NCBI GenBank assembly: GCA_023437345.1
Contig: JAEZGC010000137.1
Coordinates: 1 to 16,700 of the forward strand
Direction: 5' to 3'
Length of the DNA: 16,700 bases
Origin: Actinomycetes bacterium
GTDB taxonomy: Bacteria > Actinomycetota > Actinomycetes > Propionibacteriales > Propionibacteriaceae
The notes under the pieces are model-generated. The model worked only from the letters and a program-made list of their open reading frames with translations. It did not search any database and was not told the origin of the DNA. Positions 7,742-14,242 of the stretch are shown here, piece after piece. Position numbers and translations under genes: made by a program. The number at the start of each line of letters is the position of its first letter. Position 1 is the stretch's first letter.

Positions 7742-8110
7742 GTGGTGAGCAGCACGCGCCGGAGCCGGGCCGCCCGACGTCGTCGGCGCCGGTTGGAGCA
7801 GGTGGTGAACGACCTCACCGATCAGCAGTGGCTGGCGCTGCAGCAGGCCTGGGGCGGGTGCGCCTACTGCGGGGCCACCGGAGTGGTACTGCAGCGTGAC
7901 TGTGTCCTCCCGGTGTCGCGAGGCGGGCGCTACACCCTCGACAACGTGGTGCCGGCGTGCCGGTCGTGCAACACCAGCAAGTGGAACTCCGAGGTCACCG
8001 GCTGGCTGCGGCGCAAGCGACTCGACGAGCGCGACTTCCTGCTGCGCCAGCGAGAGATCCGGGACCTGCTCGTCGGACGACTCAGCGCCGGTCCGGCGGC
8101 CTCACCCTGA
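7742..8110 (+). CDS. HNH endonuclease-like protein with altered catalytic motif
   Basis: This 122-residue protein has a very basic N-terminus (an unbroken run of Arg around 12-17) and one HNH/zinc-knuckle domain. Paired cysteines CAYC (40-43) and CRSC (73-76) should bind structural zinc. Between them is the core RDCVLPVSRGGRYTLDN, giving Asp 53, Cys 54 and Asn 68. In the usual motif DHxxPxSxGG the second position is the His that activates water; here it is Cys, and the last His of H-N-H is Asn 77. The protein may use a different base, or bind nucleic acid without cutting. GTG 7742 is chosen by the six-base spacing from TACGCT; GTG 7745 is the alternative. It stands alone, divergent from the PHP gene, and is not next to a methylase or phage gene. 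Confidence 0.82.
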   Translation: MVSSTRRSRAARRRRRRLEQVVNDLTDQQWLALQQAWGGCAYCGATGVVLQRDCVLPVSRGGRYTLDNVVPACRSCNTSKWNSEVTGWLRRKRLDERDFLLRQREIRDLLVGRLSAGPAASP

Positions 8111-8161
8111 CGCCCGCTGCCGTGGTTGGCGCGGCCTACTGCCCGCGACCTCGTCGGCCCC

Positions 8162-8167
8162 TAGGCT
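8162..8167 (+). promoter_or_regulatory. -10 box of leaderless promoter (SDR gene)
   Basis: TAGGCT is followed by six bases and GTG 8174. It lies in the 63-base gap after the HNH gene; no -35 is evident. Confidence 0.65.
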
Positions 8168-8173
8168 GGATGC

Positions 8174-9049
8174 GTGGCACGCGTGGTGGTGACGGGAAGC
8201 AGCGGCAAGCTCGGCCGGGCGGTGGTCGGCGAGTTTCTCGAGCACGGTTACGACGTGATCGGCGTGGACCTGACCCCGCCGGCCCAGCCGAGTCGGGTCC
8301 GGTTCACCCGGGCGGACCTGACCGACTTCGGGCAGGTCGCCGAACTGCTCACCGGGATCGACGACCGGTACGAGGGTGTCGACGCGGTCGTCCACCTCGC
8401 CGCGATCCCGACACCCGGCCAGCGGCCCAACGCCGCGACCTTCCACAACAACGTGCCAGCCACGTTCAACGTCTTCCAGGCGGCGAAACTGGCCGGCATC
8501 AAGAAGGTGGTGTGGGCCTCCAGCGAGACGGTCCTTGGCCTGCCGTTCGACGTCCCGCCGCCGTATGCGCCGGTCGATGAGGAGTACCCGGTGCTGCCGA
8601 ACTCGACCTACTCGCTCGGGAAGGCTGCGGAGGAGGAACTCGCCCGCCACTACGCCCGTTGGGACCCCGAGTTGTCGATCATCGGGCTGCGTTTCTCCAA
8701 CGTGATGGAGCCCGCGGATTATGCCGCGTTCCCCGGATGGCAGCACGACCCGACCCTGCGACGGTGGAACCTGTGGGGCTACATCGACGCCCGCGACGGC
8801 GCCCAGGCCACCCGGCTCGCGGTGGAGGCAGACCTGCCCGGCTTCCACGCGTTAGTGATCGCCAACGCCGACACGGTGATGGAACGGCCCAGCGCCGACC
8901 TGCTGGCCGAGGTCTACCCCGGCGTGCCGCTGCGGCGTCCGGTGTCGGGCACCGAGACACTACTGGCGATCGACAAGGCGCGCCGGCTGCTCGGCTACGC
9001 ACCCCGGCACTCCTGGCGGGACGTGCCCGGCGGCGACGACCCCGCCTGA
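8174..9049 (+). CDS. NAD-dependent epimerase/dehydratase family protein (extended SDR)
   Basis: This 291-residue cytoplasmic oxidoreductase or sugar-nucleotide-type enzyme has the Rossmann GxxGxxG as TGSSGKLG (8-14). Asp 32 at the end of the second strand suggests NAD(H) rather than NADP(H), and Asp 48 follows in ADLTD. The active site shows SS at 116-117 and YSLGK (Tyr 146, Lys 150), the YxxxK pair. The C-terminal part (about 160-285) is the variable substrate domain, with GLRFSNVMEP and a C-terminal RRLLGYAPRHSW typical of epimerases. The substrate is not readable. The gene has its own leaderless promoter and converges on the DUF4342 gene with four bases between stops. Confidence 0.9.
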   Translation: MARVVVTGSSGKLGRAVVGEFLEHGYDVIGVDLTPPAQPSRVRFTRADLTDFGQVAELLTGIDDRYEGVDAVVHLAAIPTPGQRPNAATFHNNVPATFNVFQAAKLAGIKKVVWASSETVLGLPFDVPPPYAPVDEEYPVLPNSTYSLGKAAEEELARHYARWDPELSIIGLRFSNVMEPADYAAFPGWQHDPTLRRWNLWGYIDARDGAQATRLAVEADLPGFHALVIANADTVMERPSADLLAEVYPGVPLRRPVSGTETLLAIDKARRLLGYAPRHSWRDVPGGDDPA

Positions 9050-9058
9050 GCGGTCAGG
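9045..9058. terminator. Small symmetric hairpin spanning two convergent stop codons
   Basis: CCTGA (9045-9049), GCGG, TCAGG (9054-9058) is a perfect 5-base inverted repeat holding the TGA stops of both convergent genes. It could act as a weak two-way terminator. There is no T-tract and the stem is short, so this is tentative. Confidence 0.25.
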
Positions 9059-9320
9059 ACGGGTCGGCCGGCCGCTCCACCACGACGGTGACCTTGGTCA
9101 GGACGGCGGCGACGGCCCCGATGCCGAGCACGAGCGGCGCTACCAGGGCGGTGATGGCACCGATGGTGAGCCCCGCGTTGAGCGGGATCTCGGCGAGCGT
9201 GCGGCCCTCGCGCTTGAGGGTGATCCGACGGACGTTGCCCTCCCGAACCAGCTCGGCGATCTTGCTGACGAGGTTGCTGAAGGTGACCTCGAACTCCTCG
9301 GTCCTGCCCTGCTCGGTCAT
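9054..9320 (-). CDS. DUF4342 domain protein, small with one membrane-like segment
   Basis: This 88-residue protein matches my memory of the DUF4342 family. A short acidic N-terminus leads into EFEVTFSNLVSKIAELVREG, then NVRRITLKREGRTLAEIPL. A Gly/Ala/Leu-rich hydrophobic stretch (about 50-75) follows, and it ends in VTVVVERP. The function of the family is not known to me; the N-terminal part resembles a small helical UBA-like region and the middle a membrane segment. ATG 9320 is chosen over GTG 9329 because GGGAG (9335-9331) lies ten bases before the ATG but only one base before the GTG. It converges on the SDR gene and follows the alkylation repair gene on the same strand after 66 bases. Confidence 0.78.
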   Translation of the reverse strand: MTEQGRTEEFEVTFSNLVSKIAELVREGNVRRITLKREGRTLAEIPLNAGLTIGAITALVAPLVLGIGAVAAVLTKVTVVVERPADPS

Positions 9321-9342
9321 CGCATCCACGCTCCCGCTGTCG

Positions 9343-9359
9343 GGCCAGTGTCTCTGGCC
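9343..9359 (-). terminator. Hairpin between alkylation-repair and DUF4342 genes
   Basis: GGCCAG, five bases, CTGGCC form a perfect 6-base inverted repeat starting 27 bases after the stop of the upstream gene. It may end that transcript, or serve as an operator for the DUF4342 gene 23 bases further on. There is no T-tract, so either role is only inferred. Confidence 0.3.
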
Positions 9360-9386
9360 GGCGACACCATTGTGGTCGATCCCGGG

Positions 9387-10103
9387 TCAGCGGGCGCCGA
9401 GGATCGCTGCCCGCTGCTCGGTGGAGAGGTACTTCACCGACTCGCGGACGGTGAGGCCCGCTGCCCGGTGCGCCCGCGGGAGCAGCCAGTCGTGGACCAG
9501 ACCGGGCCGCAGCCGCCCGGTGTCGCGCAGCACCCAGCCGATCGCCTTGCGGATGAAGAACTCCTTCTCCTCCAGCATCGCGTCGGCGTAGCGGCTGAAG
9601 CGGTCGAAGTCGCCAGCGCCGCGGCGTAGCGCGACAAGGTTGGCCAGCAGCGCCGACCGCCGGATCCAGAAGTCGGGGTCGCGCGCCCACCGGTCCAGCA
9701 CCGCGCTCAGTGACGGATCCCGCTCCACCAGGGCGCCCACCACGCTCGCGGCGAGGTTGTCCACCAGCGCCCAGGTGCGGGACTCGCGCAGCAGCAGCTC
9801 CAGCAGCTCGATGTCGGAGGCGGTCAACAGGTCGACTCGTTGCTCCAGCAGTTCGGCAGCTGCGGCCCGCCGCTCGTGGACGGGCTCGCGCCACAGCCCC
9901 ACAGCGACCGCGATCACCTCGTCGTGGTGCAGGTCGCGCCCCCGGACCACCTCGCCGACGGCAGCCCGGATGGCCGGCACCGACGTGCCGTAGTGGTCGA
10001 GCTCGCTCTTCAGGTAGGCCTTCTCCGCCACCGCCCGCTCGGGCCTGGCACGGCTGCGCAGGCCGGCGTCGATCCGTCCGATCAGCTCTGCGGTGTCGGT
10101 CAC
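9387..10103 (-). CDS. DNA alkylation repair protein, AlkD-like HEAT-repeat glycosylase
   Basis: This 238-residue all-helical protein matches the AlkC/AlkD-like family (PF08713). These enzymes remove positively charged alkylated bases such as N3- and N7-alkylpurines using a HEAT-repeat groove. Residues used by Bacillus cereus AlkD (Trp109, Asp113, Arg148, Trp187) have counterparts here: Trp 111 and Asp 115 in TWALVDN, Arg 148/149 in FWIRRSALL and Trp 190 in IRKAIGW. Substrate preference is not readable. Length is near the family norm of about 230-240. The start is GTG 10103; a weak GATCAT six bases upstream is the closest thing to a promoter. The gene follows the CaCA exchanger gene by 46 bases, so it may also be read through from it. 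Confidence 0.88.
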   Translation of the reverse strand: MTDTAELIGRIDAGLRSRARPERAVAEKAYLKSELDHYGTSVPAIRAAVGEVVRGRDLHHDEVIAVAVGLWREPVHERRAAAAELLEQRVDLLTASDIELLELLLRESRTWALVDNLAASVVGALVERDPSLSAVLDRWARDPDFWIRRSALLANLVALRRGAGDFDRFSRYADAMLEEKEFFIRKAIGWVLRDTGRLRPGLVHDWLLPRAHRAAGLTVRESVKYLSTEQRAAILGAR

Positions 10104-10114
10104 ACAGCGATGAT

Positions 10115-10139
10115 CCCACGCAGCTGCGCCGGCGGTGGG
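10115..10139 (-). terminator. GC-rich hairpin after the CaCA gene
   Basis: CCCAC (10115-10119) can pair with GTGGG (10135-10139), and the loop contains the palindrome CGCAGCTGCG (10119-10128). It sits between the CaCA stop and the alkylation-repair start and could reduce read-through. There is no T-tract, so the role is uncertain. Confidence 0.25.
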
Positions 10140-10149
10140 CCCCGCAGGG

Positions 10150-11100
10150 TCAGTTCCGCACGCTGATCAGGTACGTCAGGTAGACCAGGTAGCCGAGCAC
10201 GAACAACATGCCCTCGTTGCGTGACAGCCGGCGTCCGCTGACGAAGACGGGGACGCACAGCAGGCCGACAAGCACCATCAGGGGAAGGTCGATCTGCAGC
10301 AGGTGGGGCTCGACGGGTCCCGAACCGTTGGCCACCAGCACCGGCACGCCAAGGATCAGCGTCAGGTTGTAGACGCTGGATCCGATCAGGTTGCCGATGG
10401 CGATGTCGCGATTGCCCCGGACCGTGGACACCAGGGCGGTCACCAGTTCGGGCGCCGAGGTGCCGATGGCCACCACGGTGAGCCCGATGAACGCATCCGA
10501 CACGCCGTACAGCCGGGCCAGGTCCACTGCGCCGTGCACCAGCCAGTCGGCCCCGACCACGATCACGGCGATCCCGCCGGCCAGCAGCAGGGAGTACCAC
10601 ACGACGACCGGCCCACCCGGCCCGGGCGGCAGCTCCGGCGGCACGGCGCGGGTCTCCCGCCGGGTCCACCAGACCAGACCCACTGTGTAGCCGACGGCGA
10701 CCAGCACGAGCGGGACACCCTCCCAGAAGCCCAGCTGGCCATCCAGGCTGAGCAGGTACAGCACGACGCCGGCGGCGGCCATCGCCGGCAGGTCGAGTAT
10801 TCGGGTGCGCCGGCCGAAGTGGATCTCCCGGATCGCCCCTGACAGGCCGAGGATCAACAACAGGTTGACGATGTTGGTTCCGGCGATGTTGCCGACCGCC
10901 AGCGACCCGGCGTTCACCAGCATCGCGTCGATGCCGACGGCCAGTTCGGGGGCGCTGGTGCCGATGGAGACGACGGTCAGCCCGATGATCATCGGCGGTA
11001 CGCCGAGTCGGCGCGCCAGTAGCGACCCGTAGCGGACCACCACCTCTGCGCCGAGGATGAGCGCCACGAGCCCGCCGAGCAGCCAGGCCAGCGCGCTCAT
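10150..11100 (-). CDS. CaCA family sodium/calcium (cation) exchanger, YrbG-like
   Basis: This 316-residue membrane protein exchanges Na+ or H+ for Ca2+ or a similar cation. It shows the internal duplication of the CaCA superfamily. Alpha repeat 1 carries IGTSAPELAVG (47-56) and GNIAGTNIVN (70-79). Alpha repeat 2 carries IGTSAPELVTA (213-222) and GNLIGSSVYN (236-245). Glu 52 and Glu 218 correspond to the paired ion-binding glutamates of archaeal exchangers. About ten membrane segments are visible, with a short Pro-rich cytoplasmic loop (about 148-165) between the halves. No regulatory calcium-binding domain is present, as usual for bacterial members. ATG 11100 follows TACCGT by six bases. The preceding TauE gene ends only four bases upstream. 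Confidence 0.93.
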   Translation of the reverse strand: MSALAWLLGGLVALILGAEVVVRYGSLLARRLGVPPMIIGLTVVSIGTSAPELAVGIDAMLVNAGSLAVGNIAGTNIVNLLLILGLSGAIREIHFGRRTRILDLPAMAAAGVVLYLLSLDGQLGFWEGVPLVLVAVGYTVGLVWWTRRETRAVPPELPPGPGGPVVVWYSLLLAGGIAVIVVGADWLVHGAVDLARLYGVSDAFIGLTVVAIGTSAPELVTALVSTVRGNRDIAIGNLIGSSVYNLTLILGVPVLVANGSGPVEPHLLQIDLPLMVLVGLLCVPVFVSGRRLSRNEGMLFVLGYLVYLTYLISVRN

Positions 11101-11104
11101 GGTG

Positions 11105-11899
11105 TCACGGTAGCGGCGCGACCATCGGGGCCGCGATGTCCCATCCGATCTTCACCGCGAACGCGGCGACCACGACTATGAACACGATCCTGATGAAGCG
11201 GGCCCCCCGGGCGACGGCGATCCGCGCCCCGACATAGCCCCCGGCGAGGTTGGCGACGGCGATCATCAGCCCTGCCCGCCACATCACCGCGCCTTGGGGG
11301 ACGAAGATGACCAGCGCCGCGAGGTTGGTGGCGAAGTTGGCGATCCGCGCCTTCGCGCTGGCCTCCAGGAAGGCGTAGCCCAGCCAGCTGACCAGGGCGA
11401 ACACGAGAAAGGAGCCGGTGCCGGGACCCAGTGCACCGTCGTAGAAGCCGACCCCCGCCCCGACCGCTGCCGCAGCCAGGTAGTGGGTGCGTCCGGAGTG
11501 GCGCAGTGCCTCCATCTGGCCCAGATCCGGCTTCAGGACTATGTAGGCCCCGACCACGACGAGCGCCACAAGGACTATCGGGTTGAACGCCGACCGGGGG
11601 ATGTGGAAGGCGACCAGCGCTCCTGCCGCCGAGCCCGCGAAGGCAGCGACCGCCAGCGGCAGCGCCGTCCGAAGGTCAGGCTTGACGCGGCGGTAATAGG
11701 TGATGCTGGCCATCGAGGTGCCGGCTATCGAGCCGAGCTTGTTGGTTGCCAGCAGCTGGACGGGCGCCGCGGTGGGGAAGGCCAGCATCAGGGCCGGCAA
11801 CTGGATCAGCCCGCCGCCGCCGACCACCGCGTCGACGGTGCCCGCGAGGAAGGCCGACGCCACCAGCAGCAGAAGGGCCTCCAGGCCGAGTTCGGGCAC
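11105..11899 (-). CDS. TauE/SafE family membrane permease (YfcA-like)
   Basis: This 264-residue protein has about eight hydrophobic segments and the two family motifs. The first, VVGGGGLIQLPAL, is near residue 25; the second, GFYDGALGPGTGSFL, is near the middle. TauE/SafE proteins move small anions such as sulfite or sulfoacetate, but most are uncharacterised. No sulfonate catabolism gene is next to it, so the substrate stays open. I choose GTG 11899 over TTG 11905 because TACGCT lies exactly six bases before the GTG. It follows the YqeY gene by 25 bases with its own promoter in that gap. Its stop codon overlaps the -10 box of the next gene. Confidence 0.88.
   Translation of the reverse strand: MPELGLEALLLLVASAFLAGTVDAVVGGGGLIQLPALMLAFPTAAPVQLLATNKLGSIAGTSMASITYYRRVKPDLRTALPLAVAAFAGSAAGALVAFHIPRSAFNPIVLVALVVVGAYIVLKPDLGQMEALRHSGRTHYLAAAAVGAGVGFYDGALGPGTGSFLVFALVSWLGYAFLEASAKARIANFATNLAALVIFVPQGAVMWRAGLMIAVANLAGGYVGARIAVARGARFIRIVFIVVVAAFAVKIGWDIAAPMVAPLP
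11107..11112 (-). promoter_or_regulatory. -10 box of leaderless promoter (CaCA exchanger), inside the TauE gene end
   Basis: Minus-strand TACCGT (11112-11107) is followed by six bases and ATG 11100. Its last T is the first base of the TauE stop codon TGA, so the promoter is carved from the end of the coding sequence. Confidence 0.6.
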
Positions 11900-11905
11900 C
11901 GGCAA

Positions 11906-11911
11906 AGCGTA
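11906..11911 (-). promoter_or_regulatory. -10 box of leaderless promoter (TauE gene)
   Basis: Minus-strand TACGCT (11911-11906) is followed by six bases and GTG 11899. It decides the start codon over TTG 11905. Confidence 0.65.
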
Positions 11912-11924
11912 ACCGGACGCGTCC

Positions 11925-12392
11925 TCAGCCCAGCGATGCCCTCACCTTGGCCGCGACGGTGGCGCCGTCGGCCCGCCCGGCCGCCCGGGCGTTGACCGCC
12001 TTGATGACCTGGCCCATCTGCTTCATGGTGGGGGCGGCACCCAGCGCGGCGGCGGCCGCGGCCACCTCCTCGGCCACCAGGGCGTCAAGTTCGGCGTCGG
12101 TTAGCGCCGCGGGCAGGTAGGCCTGCAGGATCTCTGCCTCGGCGAGCTCCTTGGCGGCCAGTTCGGGACGGTTGCCGGCGGTGTAGGCCTCCGCGGAGTC
12201 CTTCCGCTTCGCCGCCTCCCGGGTGAGGACCTTCAGCACCTCGTCGTCGCTGAGCTCGCGAGCGGTCTCCCCGGCGACCTCCTCGACCTGGATCGCGCTC
12301 AGCGCCATGCCGAGGGTGTTCTTGGCCAGCTCGTCGCGCGCCTTCATCGCGGCCACCCGGTCGCTGCGCAGCCGGTCCTTCAGTTCCGCCAT
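11925..12392 (-). CDS. GatB/YqeY domain-containing protein
   Basis: This 155-residue cytoplasmic protein is a stand-alone YqeY. It begins with the typical helix LKDRLRSDRVAAMKARD and contains AKRKDSAEAY, ELAAKELAEAEILQAYLP and, near the end, PTMKQMGQVIKAV. The domain also forms the tail of GatB, a subunit of the tRNA amidotransferase, where it contacts tRNA. Stand-alone members are thought to relate to tRNA handling, but no reaction is established that I know of. An upstream in-frame extension to 12470 overlaps the metX promoter region and lacks family similarity. ATG 12392 is preceded by AGGAGG at 12402-12397, with a short four-base spacing. The gene is divergent from metX. Confidence 0.92.
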   Translation of the reverse strand: MAELKDRLRSDRVAAMKARDELAKNTLGMALSAIQVEEVAGETARELSDDEVLKVLTREAAKRKDSAEAYTAGNRPELAAKELAEAEILQAYLPAALTDAELDALVAEEVAAAAAALGAAPTMKQMGQVIKAVNARAAGRADGATVAAKVRASLG

Positions 12393-12396
12393 CTGT

Positions 12397-12402
12397 CCTC
12401 CT
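12397..12402 (-). promoter_or_regulatory. Shine-Dalgarno site of the YqeY gene
   Basis: Minus-strand AGGAGG lies four bases before ATG 12392. It fixes this ATG as the start against the longer open frame. Confidence 0.75.
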
Positions 12403-12433
12403 GGTCGACCCGGCCCATTGTTCCACGTCGACC
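12403..12433. promoter_or_regulatory. Inverted repeat between yqeY and metX
   Basis: GGTCGAC (12403-12409) and GTCGACC (12427-12433) are inverted copies separated by 17 bases. Their centres are 24 bases apart, a little over two helical turns. They lie in the divergent intergenic region and could bind a regulator of either gene. GTCGAC is a common hexamer in GC-rich DNA, so chance is possible. Confidence 0.3.
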
Positions 12434-12437
12434 TCGG

Positions 12438-12466
12438 TAGTCTTGGCGCCCACCGAGGGGGAGGAA
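12438..12466 (+). promoter_or_regulatory. Probable metX -10 box and ribosome binding site
   Basis: TAGTCT (12438-12443) fits the TAnnnT -10 form. The purine run GGGGGAGGAA (12457-12466) would be the ribosome binding site before ATG 12477. A leader of about 27 bases is expected, so metXW is not leaderless. Confidence 0.5.
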
Positions 12467-12476
12467 GCACCAGCCC

Positions 12477-13643
12477 ATGTCAGTCGCAGCGCCCGAGGCC
12501 GGGTCGGTCGGCATCGTGGAGACCAGGCAGGTCAGGCTGTTCACAGCCGACGAGCCGCTGCAGATGGCGTCCGGTGCGACCCTGGGCCCGATCGACGTCG
12601 GCTACGAGACCTACGGCCGCCTCAGCCCGGCGCGTGACAACGCGGTGATGGTCTGCCACGCGCTGACCGGGGACGCCCACGCCGCAGGCTTCCACGCCGG
12701 CGCCCGCCGGCCCGGCTGGTGGGACAACCTGATCGGCCCCGGCAAGCCGCTGGACACCGACAGGTTCTTCGTGATCTGCGCCAACCTGCTCGGCGGCTGC
12801 CAGGGCACCACCGGTCCGTCCTCGACCGACCCGGCCACCGGACGCGCCTACGGGCTCGACTTCCCGCTGCTGGCGATGAGCGACCTCGTCGCCGTGCACC
12901 GGGCGCTGGTGCGCCACCTGGGGATCGAGCGACTGCTCGCCGCGATCGGCGGCTCGCTGGGCGGCATGCAGGTGCTGGAGTGGGGCCTCGGCCACCCGTC
13001 CGAAGTCGCCAACGCGCTGGTGGTGGCCGCCTCCAGCCGGTTGAACGCGCAGAACATCGCGTTCTCGGCGGTGGCGCGGCGCGCCATCATGACCGACAGG
13101 TTCTTCAGGGACGGCCGGTACGCCGAGACCGGGGTCAGCCCGGCGACCGGGCTGGCGATCGCCAGGATGATGGCCCACATCACCTACCTGTCCGAGGCGG
13201 CGCTGGACTCCAAGTTCGGACGAGAACCGAACGACCGCCGCCCGCCCGGCACGGTTCCCGCCCCCGGCTTCGGGGTCGACTTCGCGGTGGAGAGCTACCT
13301 CGACCACCAGGGCCAGGCCTTCCTCGAACGGTTCGACGCGCTCAGCTACCTGTACCTGACCCGGGTGATGGACTACTTCGACCCGTTCGCCGGCGCGGAC
13401 TCGCTGGCCGCCGTCCGCGACTACCCGGTGAACTGGCTGGTCTTGTCGTTCGAGTCGGACTGGCGGTTCGGCACCGAGCACTCCCGCAGGATCGTACGCA
13501 AGCTGGAGCACGCCGGGCAGCCGGTCACCTTCCGCGAGATCCCGTCGACCTGGGGCCACGACTCGTTCCTGCTGCCGGTCGAGCCGTACCACGCGACGCT
13601 GCGCGCCTTCCTCGACCGGGCGCTCGAGGAGGGGCTGCGGTGA
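12477..13643 (+). CDS. metX: Homoserine O-acetyltransferase (MetX)
   Basis: This 388-residue alpha/beta-hydrolase-fold enzyme acetylates (or, in some homologues, succinylates) homoserine in the cytoplasm, the first committed step of methionine synthesis. The oxyanion and nucleophile region is clear: HALTGDAHAAG (61-71) and the elbow GGSLGG (158-163) with Ser 160. Asp 328 (ESDWRF) and His 361 (WGHDSF) complete the triad, in the order and spacing known for bacterial MetX. Also visible are CANLLGGCQGTTGPSS and the mid-domain RRAIMTDRFF. The length is normal. metX overlaps metW through a GTGA, which implies translational coupling. No metY is seen next to it. Acetyl against succinyl specificity cannot be decided from these motifs. 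Confidence 0.95.
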   Translation: MSVAAPEAGSVGIVETRQVRLFTADEPLQMASGATLGPIDVGYETYGRLSPARDNAVMVCHALTGDAHAAGFHAGARRPGWWDNLIGPGKPLDTDRFFVICANLLGGCQGTTGPSSTDPATGRAYGLDFPLLAMSDLVAVHRALVRHLGIERLLAAIGGSLGGMQVLEWGLGHPSEVANALVVAASSRLNAQNIAFSAVARRAIMTDRFFRDGRYAETGVSPATGLAIARMMAHITYLSEAALDSKFGREPNDRRPPGTVPAPGFGVDFAVESYLDHQGQAFLERFDALSYLYLTRVMDYFDPFAGADSLAAVRDYPVNWLVLSFESDWRFGTEHSRRIVRKLEHAGQPVTFREIPSTWGHDSFLLPVEPYHATLRAFLDRALEEGLR

Positions 13644-14242
13644 CCCTGCGAAAGGACCTGGCGCTGGTCGCCGACCTGATCCCCGAGTCGAGCCGGGTGC
13701 TCGACCTGGGCTGCGGCTCGGGTGACCTGCTGTTCCATCTGATGCGAGACCGCCGGTGCCGCGGTACCGGGGTCGAGATCGACGCGGAGATGGTGCTCGC
13801 GGCGATCCGCCTCGGCGTGCCGGTCATCGAGCTCGACATCGACCGTGAACTGGACGGCTTCGCCGACTCGTCCTACGACGTGGTGGTGCTGTCGCGCACC
13901 ATCCAGACCGTCCGCTACCCCGACCGGGTGCTGCAACACATGGCCAGGATCGCCGACCGGCTGATCGTCTCGGTGCCCAACTTCGGCTGGTACCGGCACC
14001 GGCTGCGCCTGCTGCGCGGCAGGCTGCCGATGGGCAAGGACCTGCCGTACTCGTGGTACGACTCGCCCAACGTGCGCTACACCACGCTCTACGATCTGCA
14101 CCTGCTGTTCGACAAGGTCGGGCTGGTGGTGGAACGGGCAATCCCGCTGAACGCCTCCGGTGACCCGCTGCGCGTGCGCGCCGGGTCCGGCAACCTGCTG
14201 GCGTCCTCGGCGGTCTATGTGCTCCGGCCGGCGAGCGCCTGA
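13640..14242 (+). CDS. metW: Methionine biosynthesis protein MetW (methyltransferase-fold)
   Basis: This 200-residue protein has the class I methyltransferase fold. Motif I is VLDLGCGSGDLL (20-31), followed by GVEIDAEMVLAA and then the MetW-typical VVVLSRTIQTVRYPDRVLQHMARI. SVPNFGWYRHRLRLLRGRLPMGKDLPYSWYDSPN is also characteristic, and I give it here only as the region from about 113. MetW accompanies MetX in many bacteria and is thought to support or control MetX; a methyl acceptor is not established to my knowledge. GTG 13640 overlaps the metX stop, with GAGGAGGGG just upstream. The end overlaps the convergent exonuclease gene by 28 bases. Confidence 0.92.
   Translation: MTLRKDLALVADLIPESSRVLDLGCGSGDLLFHLMRDRRCRGTGVEIDAEMVLAAIRLGVPVIELDIDRELDGFADSSYDVVVLSRTIQTVRYPDRVLQHMARIADRLIVSVPNFGWYRHRLRLLRGRLPMGKDLPYSWYDSPNVRYTTLYDLHLLFDKVGLVVERAIPLNASGDPLRVRAGSGNLLASSAVYVLRPASA

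Noticed and set aside
6647..8110. PHP and HNH genes as a two-gene defence system
   Set aside because: They are divergent with separate promoters. No helicase, methylase, ATPase or other defence partner is adjacent, and neither protein requires the other by any visible feature.
10104..10115. GATCAT six bases before the alkylation-repair start as another leaderless -10 box
   Set aside because: It lacks the first T of TAnnnT, so it was not counted among the eight good cases.
12480..13592. Open frame of 370 codons on the minus strand inside metX
   Set aside because: It is a mirror of the metX coding sequence with an Arg/Gly/Val/Asp-rich product.
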